Translations under genes and position numbers: made by a program
Notes under the pieces: model-generated
The model's database searches: none
The model's input: the letters and a program-made list of their open reading frames with translations, nothing else
What the model was told of the DNA's origin: nothing
Origin: Gnetum montanum
Lineage: Eukaryota > Streptophyta > Gnetopsida > Gnetales > Gnetaceae
NCBI GenBank assembly: GCA_015680685.1
Contig: MNCI01016482.1
Coordinates: forward strand, 418,959 to 482,958
Length of the DNA: 64,000 bases
Reading direction: 5' to 3'
Shown: piece after piece, positions 11,721 through 21,770 of the stretch
How positions within the stretch are numbered: position 1 is the stretch's first letter
Layout of the letters: the number at the start of each line of letters is the position of its first letter

Positions 11721-12764
11721 AGTGGTCATAACATCACTAGAAAAAGTATATACAAGAAAATCATTATCGTACCAAGGAGAAGCTAAAATAGGAGCATCTA
11801 TAATGACTTCTTTAATGGCAAGAAAATATTTTTTTCTTTCTTATATCCAATGCACATTACTATCTTTCTTAACCATCTCATTTAATTATTTAACTAATTC
11901 AACAAAGAGAAGGATAGATGGTCTAAAAACCTTAATTTTCTCAAAAAAAGCCCTTAAATCAATCTTAGACAAAGGATAGGGTACCTCTAAGATAACATTT
12001 ACCTATTCAAGATCAATCTTAATTCCTTCTTTAGTTACTATATGACCAGGAAAGTTATCACTTTGAATACTAAAGATGGACTTTTTGGCATTCAAAGTGG
12101 CACCAAATTGTCAACATCTTAGGAAAATATTTCTAAGATCTCTAAGGTGTGTACCTCGATCTTTAGAGAAAATAATTAAATCATTTAGATAGATAATAAT
12201 GCATTTATTTATTGGACCTTCAAAATTTTTATCCATAGCTCTTTAAAAGGTGGAACCAATGTTTATAAGATCGAAGGACATCTTAGCAAATTGAAAAGTT
12301 CCCCATTTTCTTGTAAAGGTAGCCTTATATTGGTCCTTCTTACTTACTAACATTTGTTTATATCTTGAATATTCATCTAAAAATAAATACATTTGTGTAC
12401 CATTCCCGATTTGCAAAAGGTCTTCCATAAGAGGAAGTGGGTAATTATCCTTAATACAAGAAGTATTACGGTTACAAAAATCAATACATAATCATAATTC
12501 ACCTATTCTTTTTCTAATAGGTAATTAATTTGATATCCAACTTGAATGTCTCATAGGATAAATAATTTTAGATTCTAAAAGTTTATCAATTTTTGCTTTC
12601 ATGAAAGTTTCAATCTTGGGATTAACAAGTTTAAGCTTTTGTCTAAATGGTTTTATTTCGAATTTAAGAGATATAGTATGTGTCATCATGAGAGGATTAA
12701 AATTTTTAAGATCCTCATAAGTCCAAGCTAAAACATCATTAAATTCATGTAACAGTTCAATCAA
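11721..12764 (-). pseudogene. C1 reverse transcriptase remnant
   Basis: The segment at 12525-12764 holds the entry region (DVLAWTYEDLKNFNP, then a KPFRQKL block and KIIYPMRHSSWISN). The segment at 12243-12428 continues with EDLLQIGNGTQ, a degraded LDGFSGYNQ motif (read as LDEYSRYKQ), and TFTRKWGTFQFAKM. Sequence further downstream is in several frames. The RT would copy element RNA into cDNA in cytoplasmic particles. The entry motif resembles the Tat branch of plant gypsy elements. Confidence 0.8.
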
Positions 12765-12815
12765 GTTTTGTTTTTCATCTACATGTAAGTAAGCCCCTAA
12801 TTTAACAACTTAGTA

Positions 12816-13450
12816 TTATCCTTTCTTTTGAATTTGAATTATTTCTATTTTAGCTAACATTTGAAAATTAGTGTTTTTAGATATTGGTTCAATTTTGGTA
12901 TGTAAGTTGTCAAATAAAGCCTCCCTAGTTGCTATTTCAGAAGAGATTTTATTCAAAAATATGATATCATTAGTTATATTTTCTTGACAAATTTTAAAAC
13001 ATTGATCAACAAATTCACCTTTAAAAAATAAAAAATCATAAATATGATTATCATCATCAAAAACTTGGAAAGAAAAGATATTATCTAGAATAGAATAAGC
13101 CTTCACATTTTCAATAATAATTTCAGAATCCCAAGCATTGTGTCTAATTGGAACGTCTAAAGTGGTGGCCACTTGAGCTAGTGCATCAAGAACATAATTT
13201 TCTTCTCTAGGAACATGTTCAATGGATATGTGATTAAATTCCTTAAAAATTTTAAGGACATAAGCTTTATATGGTTTCATGGTAGCATTTTTATCATCAA
13301 AAACTCCATTAATTTGATTTACTATTAGTTGAAAGTCACTATAAATCTTGAGTTTGGATAAGTTATAATATTGAGCTAGCTTGATCTAGTGTATACGCAC
13401 TTTGTAATTCAACCATGTTGTCAGCCATAGGTGGTGTGAAATTCATGGAT
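12816..13450 (-). pseudogene. C1 archaeal-type RNase H remnant upstream of the RT
   Basis: Reading downward from about 13450: ADNMVELQSA (the NNxAEYxAL region), then after a frame change IYSDFQLIVNQINGVF (the catalytic Asp strand), MKPYKAYV, and IEHVPREENYVLDALAQVA, which matches the closing motif HxPRxxNxxADALA of archaeal-type RNase H. The first strand with the leading catalytic Asp was not found, so the N-terminus is missing or decayed. After a linker the RT starts at 12764, so this domain precedes the RT, while a separate gypsy-type RNase H follows it. Tat elements are known to carry an additional RNase H of this type; the position before the RT is the unusual feature. Confidence 0.75.
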
Positions 13451-14240
13451 TTAAGTTAGTAAAATCTAAAAAATTAGCCCTTTGATCAATGTAATAATGG
13501 TCATCATCAAAATTTGGATCACCTTCTAATGTTTCAATGGTTAGAATCTCATTTATCTCTTTGTCCTTTCCTAATGACAGCGGGTCATCAAAAAGAAATG
13601 TCTTTTCATCATGTCAATGATAAGCTAAGGTATCTTCATAAATTTCCTCATATTTTCTAAAATCTTGATAATATTGGATGGAATATGTATAAATAAAAGA
13701 ATTTGTTTTTGAAATTTCACTCACATTGTCATTTATAACATATTCTCCAAGTCCAAGTTCAATAACTCCAATAAAAAGATCAGTATTTTGGTTTTCCAAA
13801 TATTGATTTCATTGATTAATAGTTGTTTCCATAGGTTTATAAAAAAGGTTCTCTAAGTATAATAACATATTCAGATTTTTTTAATAGAAATTAAGAATTT
13901 TAAAAAAATTGATCTAAAAAAGCCTCCAAAATAGACTTTAATAGTCCTCGATAGAAGTACATCATAAGTGAATGACATGTCAACTACTAAAATATCTATA
14001 TAACATGTGAAAGTAGGGTATTGTTTAAGTTATAGTTTCACTTCTTTTAATGAGCCTACCACTAGTACATTAGATCCATCAAGTTGTATCACAATTCTTG
14101 CTTGTGAAAGCATTTATGCTCCTAATATTTTACATACTTCTAATGGCATGACACTAATAGTTGCACCAGAGTCCATTAGGTAGTTATGAACATTCTTGCC
14201 TAAAATGATCAAGGTTGTTAGAAAATGAGGTTGATCTTTC
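13451..14240 (-). pseudogene. C1 aspartic protease region
   Basis: The reverse strand near 14160-14190 encodes YLMDSGATISVM with the intact DSGA active-site motif, followed by IDILVVDM near 14000, the typical second half of a retroelement protease. The rest (13614-13799 is open) aligns with the C2 protease-downstream region at 23988-24305. The protease would cleave the polyprotein during particle maturation. Stops break the frame. Confidence 0.75.
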
Positions 14241-14623
14241 TTGTTTAATATGAAATTTCTTGAGTTTTATATTGATAGAGCATTAGGACTTTCCACAAAA
14301 TGAACTTTTTTTTTGGTTGTTGGAGATTTTTCTTTATTAGTTTCAAGTGTATGAACTACCTTTTCAATCATGTCTTTCATTTCATTAAAATGTAAAAGAT
14401 CAAACATTAAGATGTTGGCTTTAACCCTTTTTAAATCTTCAACTAAATCATAAACCTTATGTTTGTCTTTGACTTCATGTTGAGGTGGAGTTCTTCTAAG
14501 TATAGAAGGTGAGTTTGATTGTTGTTGAACGTTTACTTGGGATGATTCTATTTGGTTACTTGTGTTACTTTGACTAGAAACTCTTTAGTTGGGAGGAGTA
14601 TAAGAGTTATTCCTAGTTCATTG

Positions 14624-15841
14624 TTAAGGGGAGTTTATAATATCACTAAGTCTACAATAGTAGGTGTTATGTGGGTTGAGATCACTCATTGTGATTTGTT
14701 CACATGAGGTAACTTCTTCATTTTCTCTTTCATGAAGTATGTGGGGAACCATATTTGGGGCTTTGTCATTTTGTTGATTTTGGGCAATATCACCATATAA
14801 TGCTAGAAATTGAGGACAATTTTTCTTAGAATGTTTCCTACTATTATGAATGTGATAATAATCATCATTGATTGATGTGCTTGGTTTTTTAAATTGCATA
14901 AAAACTTTGTTATTATTTTGCTTTAGTTCAACTACTTCATTTGAAAGTTTTTGAAGAGAAGTTAATATTTGGGTGATTTGATTTTTTGTTTAATTAGTAA
15001 ATCTATTAGGATTAGATATTCCATTTGGGTTTATGATGGATTAGATTAAAGATTTTGATTGATAGTCACTCAAACCAGTATTTGATAGTAAAAATGAAAA
15101 AGAGGTTGGACTTTGAAAATAATTGTTTGTAGGTTGAGACATTTGGAGGGAAATTGGAGCTTCAAACATAGTATTATTCATTGGAAAAGTTTGTGATGAT
15201 AAGGGAGTAGACTGTATAGGATTACTAATACTAATCATCCCAAATTGAGTTTGAAGGCTATTCATTAAGGTAATTTGTCTTAGTTCAATAGCTTTAGTCA
15301 TTGCTCCTTGTAACTCTATTATGTTGCGATCAAATTTGATGGCATAGGCAAAGAACAAATTGATGGTAAAGAGGTAAAAATCGAGGATACCATCAGGTTG
15401 TAGATTTATCTCATTTGGCACATAGGCTAAGCAATGGAGAAATCTTAAATTATAGTCATGAATGTTTTCACCAGGTAATTTTCTTAGATCCATAAAGTTA
15501 CTTGAGGCTAAGGTAGAATTAGTAAACTTATCAAATTGGAGTAGAAACTTATTCTTAAAGTCTAGCCATGAATTAGTAGAGGCATTAGTAAGCATTAAAA
15601 ACCAGTATATGACTTTACTTTTAAAAGTAGTTATGAAGACTCTACATGCTATGTCATTTTTAGTAACATTGTAGATACCTAGTAAGGTTTCAAAGCATTC
15701 TCCATGTTGTCGTGTATCATTGATAGAAGATGTAGGGTCAAAGAATAAATTAACATTTTATAAAGATTTAGGAATGTAATGGTAGTTTTTGGAATTAAAG
15801 GGATTGTTAACCAAGGGAGCTAGGGGTGGATTGGCTACCAT
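14624..15841 (-). pseudogene. C1 gag remnant
   Basis: Starts at ATG 15841 (MVANPPLAPL). Open segments 15041-15595 and 14624-14899 hold the capsid part (STNSWLDFKNKFLLQFDKF, then LRKLPGENIHDYNLRFLH) and the nucleocapsid end. The zinc-knuckle region reads YYHIHNSRKHSKKNCPQF, in which the first cysteine has been replaced. The corresponding C2 protein keeps it (YCCLHNTRQHSKKTC). Gag would form the particle shell. A stop near 15040 splits it. Best matched by C2 gag at 17343-17756. Confidence 0.85.
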
Positions 15842-16033
15842 CCTAGTTTGAATCCTTCTTGGGATAAATTTTAAAAAATGTGAAGCTCGTTGTCTTCTTA
15901 AGGTGAAATGATGGGTATGTGGTTGGTTAGGGATAGGGGTGAGAGATCTTCATGAGATGTTCTATGGGAAGTTTCTTAGCTCATAAAATGAATGGATTAG
16001 AAAATGTAATTATAAAATAAAAGTAAATAGAAA

Positions 16034-16067
16034 AGTGTGTGTGTGTTTATATATATATATATATATA
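16034..16067. repeat. (GT)n(TA)n microsatellite at the C1/C2 junction
   Basis: About seven GT and ten TA units. It marks the break where the C1 leader (reverse strand) meets the truncated C2 5' LTR (forward strand). The C2 leader has a similar TA/TC tract at 17074-17107. Confidence 0.9.
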
Positions 16068-16561
16068 GTAAATGTGCAGGATGTGATACGTGTGGTTTTC
16101 TTTAAGCTGACAGCTTGTCTCAGTGGTGCAAACATGGGTGGACGGTCTTTCTCTCTACAATGGTGCACAAAAGGTGATAGATAGTGGTAGGCTTTGAGGA
16201 TTATAGTTGCTACCCTGTGTGGACTGTAGTGGAAAGTCTCTCTTTCTTTCTCTCTCTCTCTCTTCCTTTTTTGCGATGATCATGGTTTTCCTACCCAGTA
16301 GTGGACACCATCGGCAGTCACAGACTAGTAGTGTTAGTGGGACCAAGGAAAATTTATTTCTTTTAGTTACTTATTGTATTGAAGATAATTATTTAATTTA
16401 AATTTTAAATTTCTTTTTACTTTATTATTTGCAAAAGGCCATGTAGCCCTCTCTAGCTAAAACTGTTCATGAGTTTCCGTACCCATATGGGAAGCACCCT
16501 AGGCAATAGTCTCCTAAAATGAGTTTTCTTTCCCAATGTTGGTGCAACCAAAATTTATGCA
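16068..16561 (+). repeat. C2 5' LTR, 3' half only
   Basis: Aligns base-for-base in long blocks with 26440-26941 of the 3' LTR, including a CT-rich tract, the ATTTATTTCTTTTAGTTACT segment and the end ACCAAAATTTATGCA. The first 500 bp of the LTR are missing at the microsatellite junction. Confidence 0.9.
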
Positions 16562-17342
16562 ATACCACCTTTTTGATGCTAAAATGAGGGCCTTTCTTCT
16601 GCTTTTTTTATCATATTTTTCGCTATTTTTATAACCATTGCTACCCCATTTTCTAAAATATCTTCTTTCTATCCCTTTCCAATCCCTATTCTATTTTTAT
16701 TTCCCAAAAATTTCATTTTCTTTGTTTCAAACTTGTTTTATTTAAAATTTCTATTTTCGTCCATTGTCATGAAATTTTTCCTTTTTTAAAGAATTTTCAA
16801 GCCTTCTGTTTTTTGTTCTCAAAAGTTTATTTTTTGAAAACTTTCTAGTTTGATCACCCATTTTTTTAATCCTTTTTTTAAAGAAGAAAACCCTCATTTC
16901 TCAGTCCCATTTTCTAATTTGTGTTTGAGTGGTCCTTACCTTAGTCGTGGGATAGGTAAGGTGGTTTTATTTAATTATGCAATTTTAAATTTATTTTTCT
17001 AAAATCTTGCATTTTACTATTTCCCATTTTAATTTTATAAGTATTGCAATTTTATACATTTATTTTTCTTTTAATATATATATATATATATATCTCTCTC
17101 TCTCTCTTTTTTAAAAAAGTATAGCATATTTTAGTATTTTTTTTACAAAAAAAATTATTATTTCAATATTTTATTTTATTTTACGTAATTTATAGTTTTA
17201 TTTTAATAATTATATTTTATAGTTTTGTTTTATGAGTGAACTTCCCTCTACACCTAGTTGACCAATTACCTGGTGCTTTACTTTAACAAAGCAACGAGCC
17301 TCATGTTTTCCAAGTTTTATTCATTGGAGAACTCAGACTAGG
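16562..17342 (+). other. C2 leader
   Basis: T-rich untranslated leader between LTR and gag, with a TA/TC microsatellite at 17074-17107. The last 120 bp before gag match the C1 leader in reverse complement. No convincing primer-binding site was found directly after the LTR. Confidence 0.6.
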
Positions 17343-17756
17343 ATGTCAGCTAATCAACCCCCAACTCCCTTGCTTAGCAACCCATTCAACTTCACTAATT
17401 ATCATGATATCCCAAAATCACCTCAAAATATAAATTTATTTTTCGATCTCACAACCCCTACTGGTGATGCCCACCAACATATACAATGTTTTGAAACCTT
17501 ACTAAGCATCCACAACATTGTCCAAAATGATGTGGCATATAGGGTATTTGTCATAACATTCAAAACCAAAGCAACCCAATGGTTCTTAATGCTTCCTAAT
17601 GCTTCCATTAACTCATGGCAGAAGTTCAAAAATAAGTTTTTGATTCAATTTAACAAATTCACAAGCCCTACCATAGCATCTAGCAACTTCACCAACTTAA
17701 GAAAGCACTTGGGGAAAATGTTAGGAATTATAACCTTAGATTCCTTCACCAGCTAG
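17343..17756 (+). pseudogene. C2 gag, N-terminal part
   Basis: ATG at 17343 (MSANQPPTPLLSNPF) matches the C1 gag start. The 137-residue open frame runs through the capsid motif NSWQKFKNKFLIQFNKF. A one-base shift near 17715 takes it out of frame relative to the C1 protein (LRKHLGKML versus LRKLPGENI), and the insertion of E2 cuts it at about 17790. The second part resumes at 22678. Confidence 0.85.
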
Positions 17757-17872
17757 CCTATGTGCCAAGTGAGATGTGTTCATAACCTGATTCCACTATC
17801 AGTTGGTCTTTTGGATGTCATCGGGTTGTGGACGCATCTCACTTGGCACATAGGCTAGTTGGTGAAGGAATC
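17739..17872. repeat. Inverted repeat of gag sequence at the C2/E2 junction
   Basis: Arm 17739-17791 and arm 17820-17872 are reverse complements over 53 bp with about five mismatches, nearly all C/T; the inner 38 bp (17739-17776 against 17835-17872) have one mismatch. The spacer is 28 bp. Both arms are gag sequence (the FLHQLAYVPSEM region), one in each orientation. A second, perfect 14-bp inverted pair is 17781-17794 / 17867-17880. Confidence 0.9.
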
Positions 17873-17883
17873 AGGTTATGCCG

Positions 17884-17942
17884 GGGACTTAGTTGTTTGT
17901 CCGTTCATCATTGGTGCCATTTCTAGGGACTTAGTTGTTTGT
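17884..17942 (+). repeat. 17-bp direct repeat flanking the E2 primer-binding site
   Basis: GGGACTTAGTTGTTTGT occurs at 17884-17900 and again at 17926-17942. The second copy is in its normal place after the primer site (compare the A leader); the first sits where the 5' LTR should be. This looks like templated filler DNA at a repaired break. Confidence 0.85.
17912..17929 (+). other. Primer-binding site of E2 (tRNA-Asp-like)
   Basis: TGGTGCCATTTCTAGGGA is one base after the LTR remnant and equals the A site (TGGTGCCATTGTTAGGGA) except at two positions. It resembles the tRNA-Asp-complementary site TGGCGCCGTTGCCGGGGA used by Athila/Tat-branch elements. Confidence 0.75.
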
Positions 17943-18046
17943 GCTCTAACTAGAACATACGAAATCATTCACATTGTTGGAACGAACCCTTAGGGTTGGT
18001 TGAGAAAATAATAAATAAGAATACATTGCACACTGAACAGACAAGT

Positions 18047-18304
18047 ATGTCTCCTTCTTCGTACAAAAGTGCCTCATGCCTAGGAATTTGTGATCTTTCC
18101 CTAGAAATATCAAAGGAAAATACATTCAAAAATATCAAGAAGAAGAAAGTTTTGTGCATCGCATATAGTGACACAAGGTATAATTGTTTGCAGAGGTCAT
18201 GGTTTGTGCAAAGTCTAACATTGCCTACATGCAATCAATGTGCACAAGTGATTAACATACAAAGATGCCTATATGTAGCAGCCACACAACAAGAAGGCAC
18301 CTAG
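18047..18304 (+). pseudogene. E2 gag start fused in frame to protease end
   Basis: ATG 18047 begins MSPSSYKSA, equivalent to the gag starts of A (MSSSYRSDSQ) and B (MSPSSYESA). Near 18070 it passes directly, in frame, into CLGICDLSLEISKEN, the sequence that follows the protease core in B (CLGIHDLSLEISKEN). It stays open to TAG 18302-18304. The capsid, nucleocapsid and the DSG active site are all deleted, so this is not a working protease. Confidence 0.75.
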
Positions 18305-18369
18305 TGGCTGACAACTAATTAAAAAATCAATTCACTCATATGCATGGAACCAACTAAGGGTTTGACTTG

Positions 18370-19450
18370 TGATTACATTAATAGCATAGACACATTAGAG
18401 CAAGTCCACCACTAACTTCCAAGTCTTAACCTTGAAAATATCAACTGGGGGAAGTTGGAAATCCCTGAGAAATTTAACCAGGAGCCCCTCAAGCTGAAAC
18501 CATTGCCCACCAATATAGAATACATGTTCCTTAAAAACCGAAAATCAATAATTATCAATGCTAAGCTTGCTCTTCAACAAAAAGAAGAACTGCTGAATAT
18601 AATCAATAGATGGTCAAAATCCTTTACTTAGTCATATCCCGAATTAATTGGAATAGATTCTAGGATATCCCAACATATGATTTACACCAACCCCTCCATG
18701 AAGCCTTGAAGGCAACTATAGAGGCATTTGAACCAAAAGCTAAAGCAAGTAGTCAAGGAAGAAATTGAACAGCTTCTCAAGGCTGGGTTCATATATCCCA
18801 TTGCTGATAGAGAATGGGTTAGCATCTTAGTTATTGTGCCAAAAAAGGAAGGAAAATGGAGGGTGTGCATAGATTTCAGGCTACTGAATATGGCAATTGT
18901 TGCCATTTATTGACCAAGTCTTAGACACCATCGTAGGGCATTGCTACTATAGTTTTTTGGATGGATATAGCAGATATAACCAAATATAAATAGCCCCAGA
19001 AGACCAAGCCAAGACTATGTTCACCAGTCCTTGAGGAATGTTTGCATACAAATAGATGTCATTTGGCTTTTGCAATGCCCCTATAACATTTCAATGATTA
19101 GTTCTAAGCATCTTTCAACAATAGATAGGAAGTGGTGTAGAAGTCTTTATGGATGACTTCTCCACTTATGGAGCAAACTTTGATAAAGCCTTGGATCAGT
19201 TGGAGTGAGTGCTAAAAAGATGTGTAGAAACCAATTTGAGGCTCAACTAGTAAAAAATTCATTTGATGGTCCAAGAAGGTGTAGTACTAGGGCAAAAAAT
19301 CTCACACACAGGGATAGAGGTAGACCTCGAGAAAATCAAAATTATCCAAGGAATTACCCATCAACCGGAAACTATCAAAGATATTCAGTCATTCCTTGGA
19401 CATACTGGCTACTATAGGAGATTTATTGAGAACTTTTTAAAGGTTGCCAA
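18370..19450 (+). pseudogene. E2 reverse transcriptase remnant
   Basis: The approach region (INWGKLEIPEKF, 18435) and the finger region (FIYPIADREWVSIL, then GKWRVCIDFRLLNM) are readable, as is the catalytic box FMDDFSTYG at 19146-19172. The thumb region FLGHTGYYRRFIENF ends near 19440. A small deletion after 18895 removes residues before FIDQVLD and changes frame; several stops are present. The catalytic Asp pair is intact, but the protein cannot be made in one piece. Confidence 0.8.
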
Positions 19451-19459
19451 ACCATTGGT

Positions 19460-19706
19460 GTCATTTAACAAGTTGCACAAGGCATTCAATAAACAACATC
19501 ATGACCTAAGGATTAGGAAAGTTAAATATCAACCGAGAGATAAGGTTCTCTACTAGAATCCCACACATGTGCCATAATGTACTAAATTTCAAACACTGTG
19601 AAAAGGACCTTATATTATTTATGCAACTTTTCCTTCAGGGGCCATGACAATATACAAACCTGAGAGCCCAAACAAGAAACTGTTAGTCAATGTGCAACAA
19701 ACCAAA
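19460..19706 (+). pseudogene. E2 integrase C-terminal remnant
   Basis: Starts at a deletion junction directly after the RT thumb and reads NKLHKAFNKQHHDLRIRKVKY, the tail that in B follows the integrase core (45022 downwards). After a stop at 19554 it continues with the GAMTIYKPESPNKKLLVNVQ block. The zinc finger and DDE core are absent. Confidence 0.8.
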
Positions 19707-21760
19707 CCTTTCCATGAGCTTAGGACAACTAGTACACATGCTTACTCTATTGATGGACAACCTTGCTCACTATTTCAGATCTTCTCCTTCCAACTTAGTC
19801 GTAGGGGAGATGGCCACCTATGCTAATCATTTTAGGCCCTTAGTTCTTTTTGAATTTTTGTTTTACACATTTTTTTACGTGTTTTTATTTCACACATTTT
19901 TGTTTTACACATTTTTCCAACTTTTCTTATTTTTGTTTTAGACCATTGTTCATATTTTTACTATTTTTTTTATTTCTTGATTTACTTTTATTTATCATCC
20001 AATAAGTGCTCATGATGATGGATTGAATTATATCATATTGATTGCTAATGTTTGGTTTTTACCTTTGAATTATGATGCTGATATTAACGTATGGTTCTTT
20101 TGATAAAACAAGCAATAAGTCCATGTTATCCAGTCATCCATACAACTCTATGGTCTCCTTTGGCTTGGAACTATATAGTCCCCTTTTTCTAAGTAAACTT
20201 TTAATGAATTGGTGGCTGGGTATTTTTCAAACCAAGGAAAGACTCAAAGGATGAAAAGGGTGTGACTTCAAGGGGATTCGATGCATTTGTGTTGGCCATT
20301 ATCTTGGGTGCTTGGATGCTTTTTCTTGGGTTTTTCACCATTCTAACATTGTTCAAAAATTAGGAAGCCAAGTGAATAAAAACAAGTCTTTGCATGGTGT
20401 GGTTCTCATGCAAAAAAATAAAAAAGGAGAAAAGTGAGAATTCAAAGTACACCCCTTAGACATAATAAAGCAATATGGGCTACAAGCACTGGTGATGAAA
20501 CTAGAAAGACATGTTACCCATGCTTGAAGTTTTCCTCTAACTAAGGTCCTTTCTTGCTTCCTACTTCTCCATCTCACTCTCCTCGGAATGGTGGTGAATC
20601 TTTGTAGAAGCATTTTTGTTGCTTCAAGTGGATGGACTGGTCAAGTGTGTTGATGCGAGGTCACTGGATGTAATTTATTTAAGTTTGGATTTGGGATGAG
20701 TTCTACTCAGTCACATTAACCATGAAATACACAAGGGGCTTTACACAACCTTGTTCTTGGGATTTCATTCCATTCTCTCCTCTCCATCTTTCTTCCCATT
20801 TTCCACCTCATTGTTGATTTTATCATTAGTCCATTCTGGGGTGATGCATTATTTTTCTTTGGTGAATTCTTCTGGGTAAGTTTTTAACTCTTGCTTTCAA
20901 ATGACATTCGTAGAGCCTACAAACTCTTTGGTTTGTGGGTTTGTCAGGGCATAAAAGACATGAGCCTACTTTGTGGAGGACCCACTGGCATTTCTTTTCA
21001 GTGCAATTGTTAAGTTCTTTTCCTTAAACATTTCTTGAAATTATTCATCTTTTCTTTCATTCCCATCCATGACATCCATTTTATTGGCGTTGTCATTGTT
21101 ATTTTTCTTTTCCATCTTTCTTGTTCCTCATATTTTCCATCTTATAGCTACTTGAGGTTCGCTCTTAGTTGTGGGGGCCCTGGCACAAATTTTTCAATTT
21201 TCTCCATTTTACTATTTTCCTAACCCCTACACCTTGGTTAGTCACCTGTGATAAATCTCCAAACCAGTTTCTGTCATAACCACAACTTAGCCAATGCGCT
21301 TCATATCGAGGTAAGGTATCAACTGCATTGTGGATTATCTATCCTTGCTCATTTGTGACTGTGTTGTGTGTGTAGATGGCGATCATACAAATAATGGACT
21401 AGGCTTGGAAGAAGCACTCAGGATGGACCAAAACTAGAGCATTTACGAAAGGAGTAAGTCTGGTGGCATGGCTATGAATAAACAATGGAAGGCACAATTT
21501 TAGCATTGGCAGCAACACGCTTCATCTTCTCTCTCTCTCTTTCTCTTTCTCTTCAAGCTGCCAAATAAAGGCTTGGATGTCATTTATGTACCAGTGTTCA
21601 CCACAATGATCATGAACACTAATATTGTAATATGCTTATTGATCCATTCACTGGGCACATTGAGTCTGTCATCCCATTCCACCATCAGTTGTCAATTAGT
21701 CAATAATCTCATACCTTCCCAATATTTTGTAAGGAACTTGAGGACGAGTTTTCATTCAGT
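19707..21760 (+). other. E2 post-pol non-coding spacer
   Basis: About 2 kb without coding similarity. It includes T-rich repeats of the TTTTACACATTTTT type (19860-19930) that also appear, in reverse complement, after pol in A (40380-40440) and B (44580-44630). It ends with the CAGTCGTGGGGGTA purine tract at 21757-21770. Confidence 0.7.
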
Positions 21761-21770
21761 CGTGGGGGTA

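Larger units (their letters stand above)
8790..16067 (-). mobile_element. Tat-like Ty3/gypsy element C1, truncated at both ends
   Basis: Reading from high to low coordinates: leader, gag, protease, archaeal-type RNase H, reverse transcriptase, second RNase H, integrase, 3' non-coding region, and only about 50 bp of 3' LTR. Gag, the nucleocapsid region and the 3' non-coding part align with C2 on the other strand. The 5' LTR is absent: the leader runs into a GT/TA microsatellite at 16034-16067 that abuts the broken 5' LTR of C2. Every coding part has stops or frameshifts, so it is inactive. Tat-lineage placement rests on the RT approach sequence and the extra RNase H (inference). Confidence 0.85.

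Noticed and set aside
17739-17872. Possible microRNA precursor hairpin
   Set aside because: The stem is explained by an inverted copy of gag at a rearranged junction; without small-RNA data it is not called as an RNA gene.
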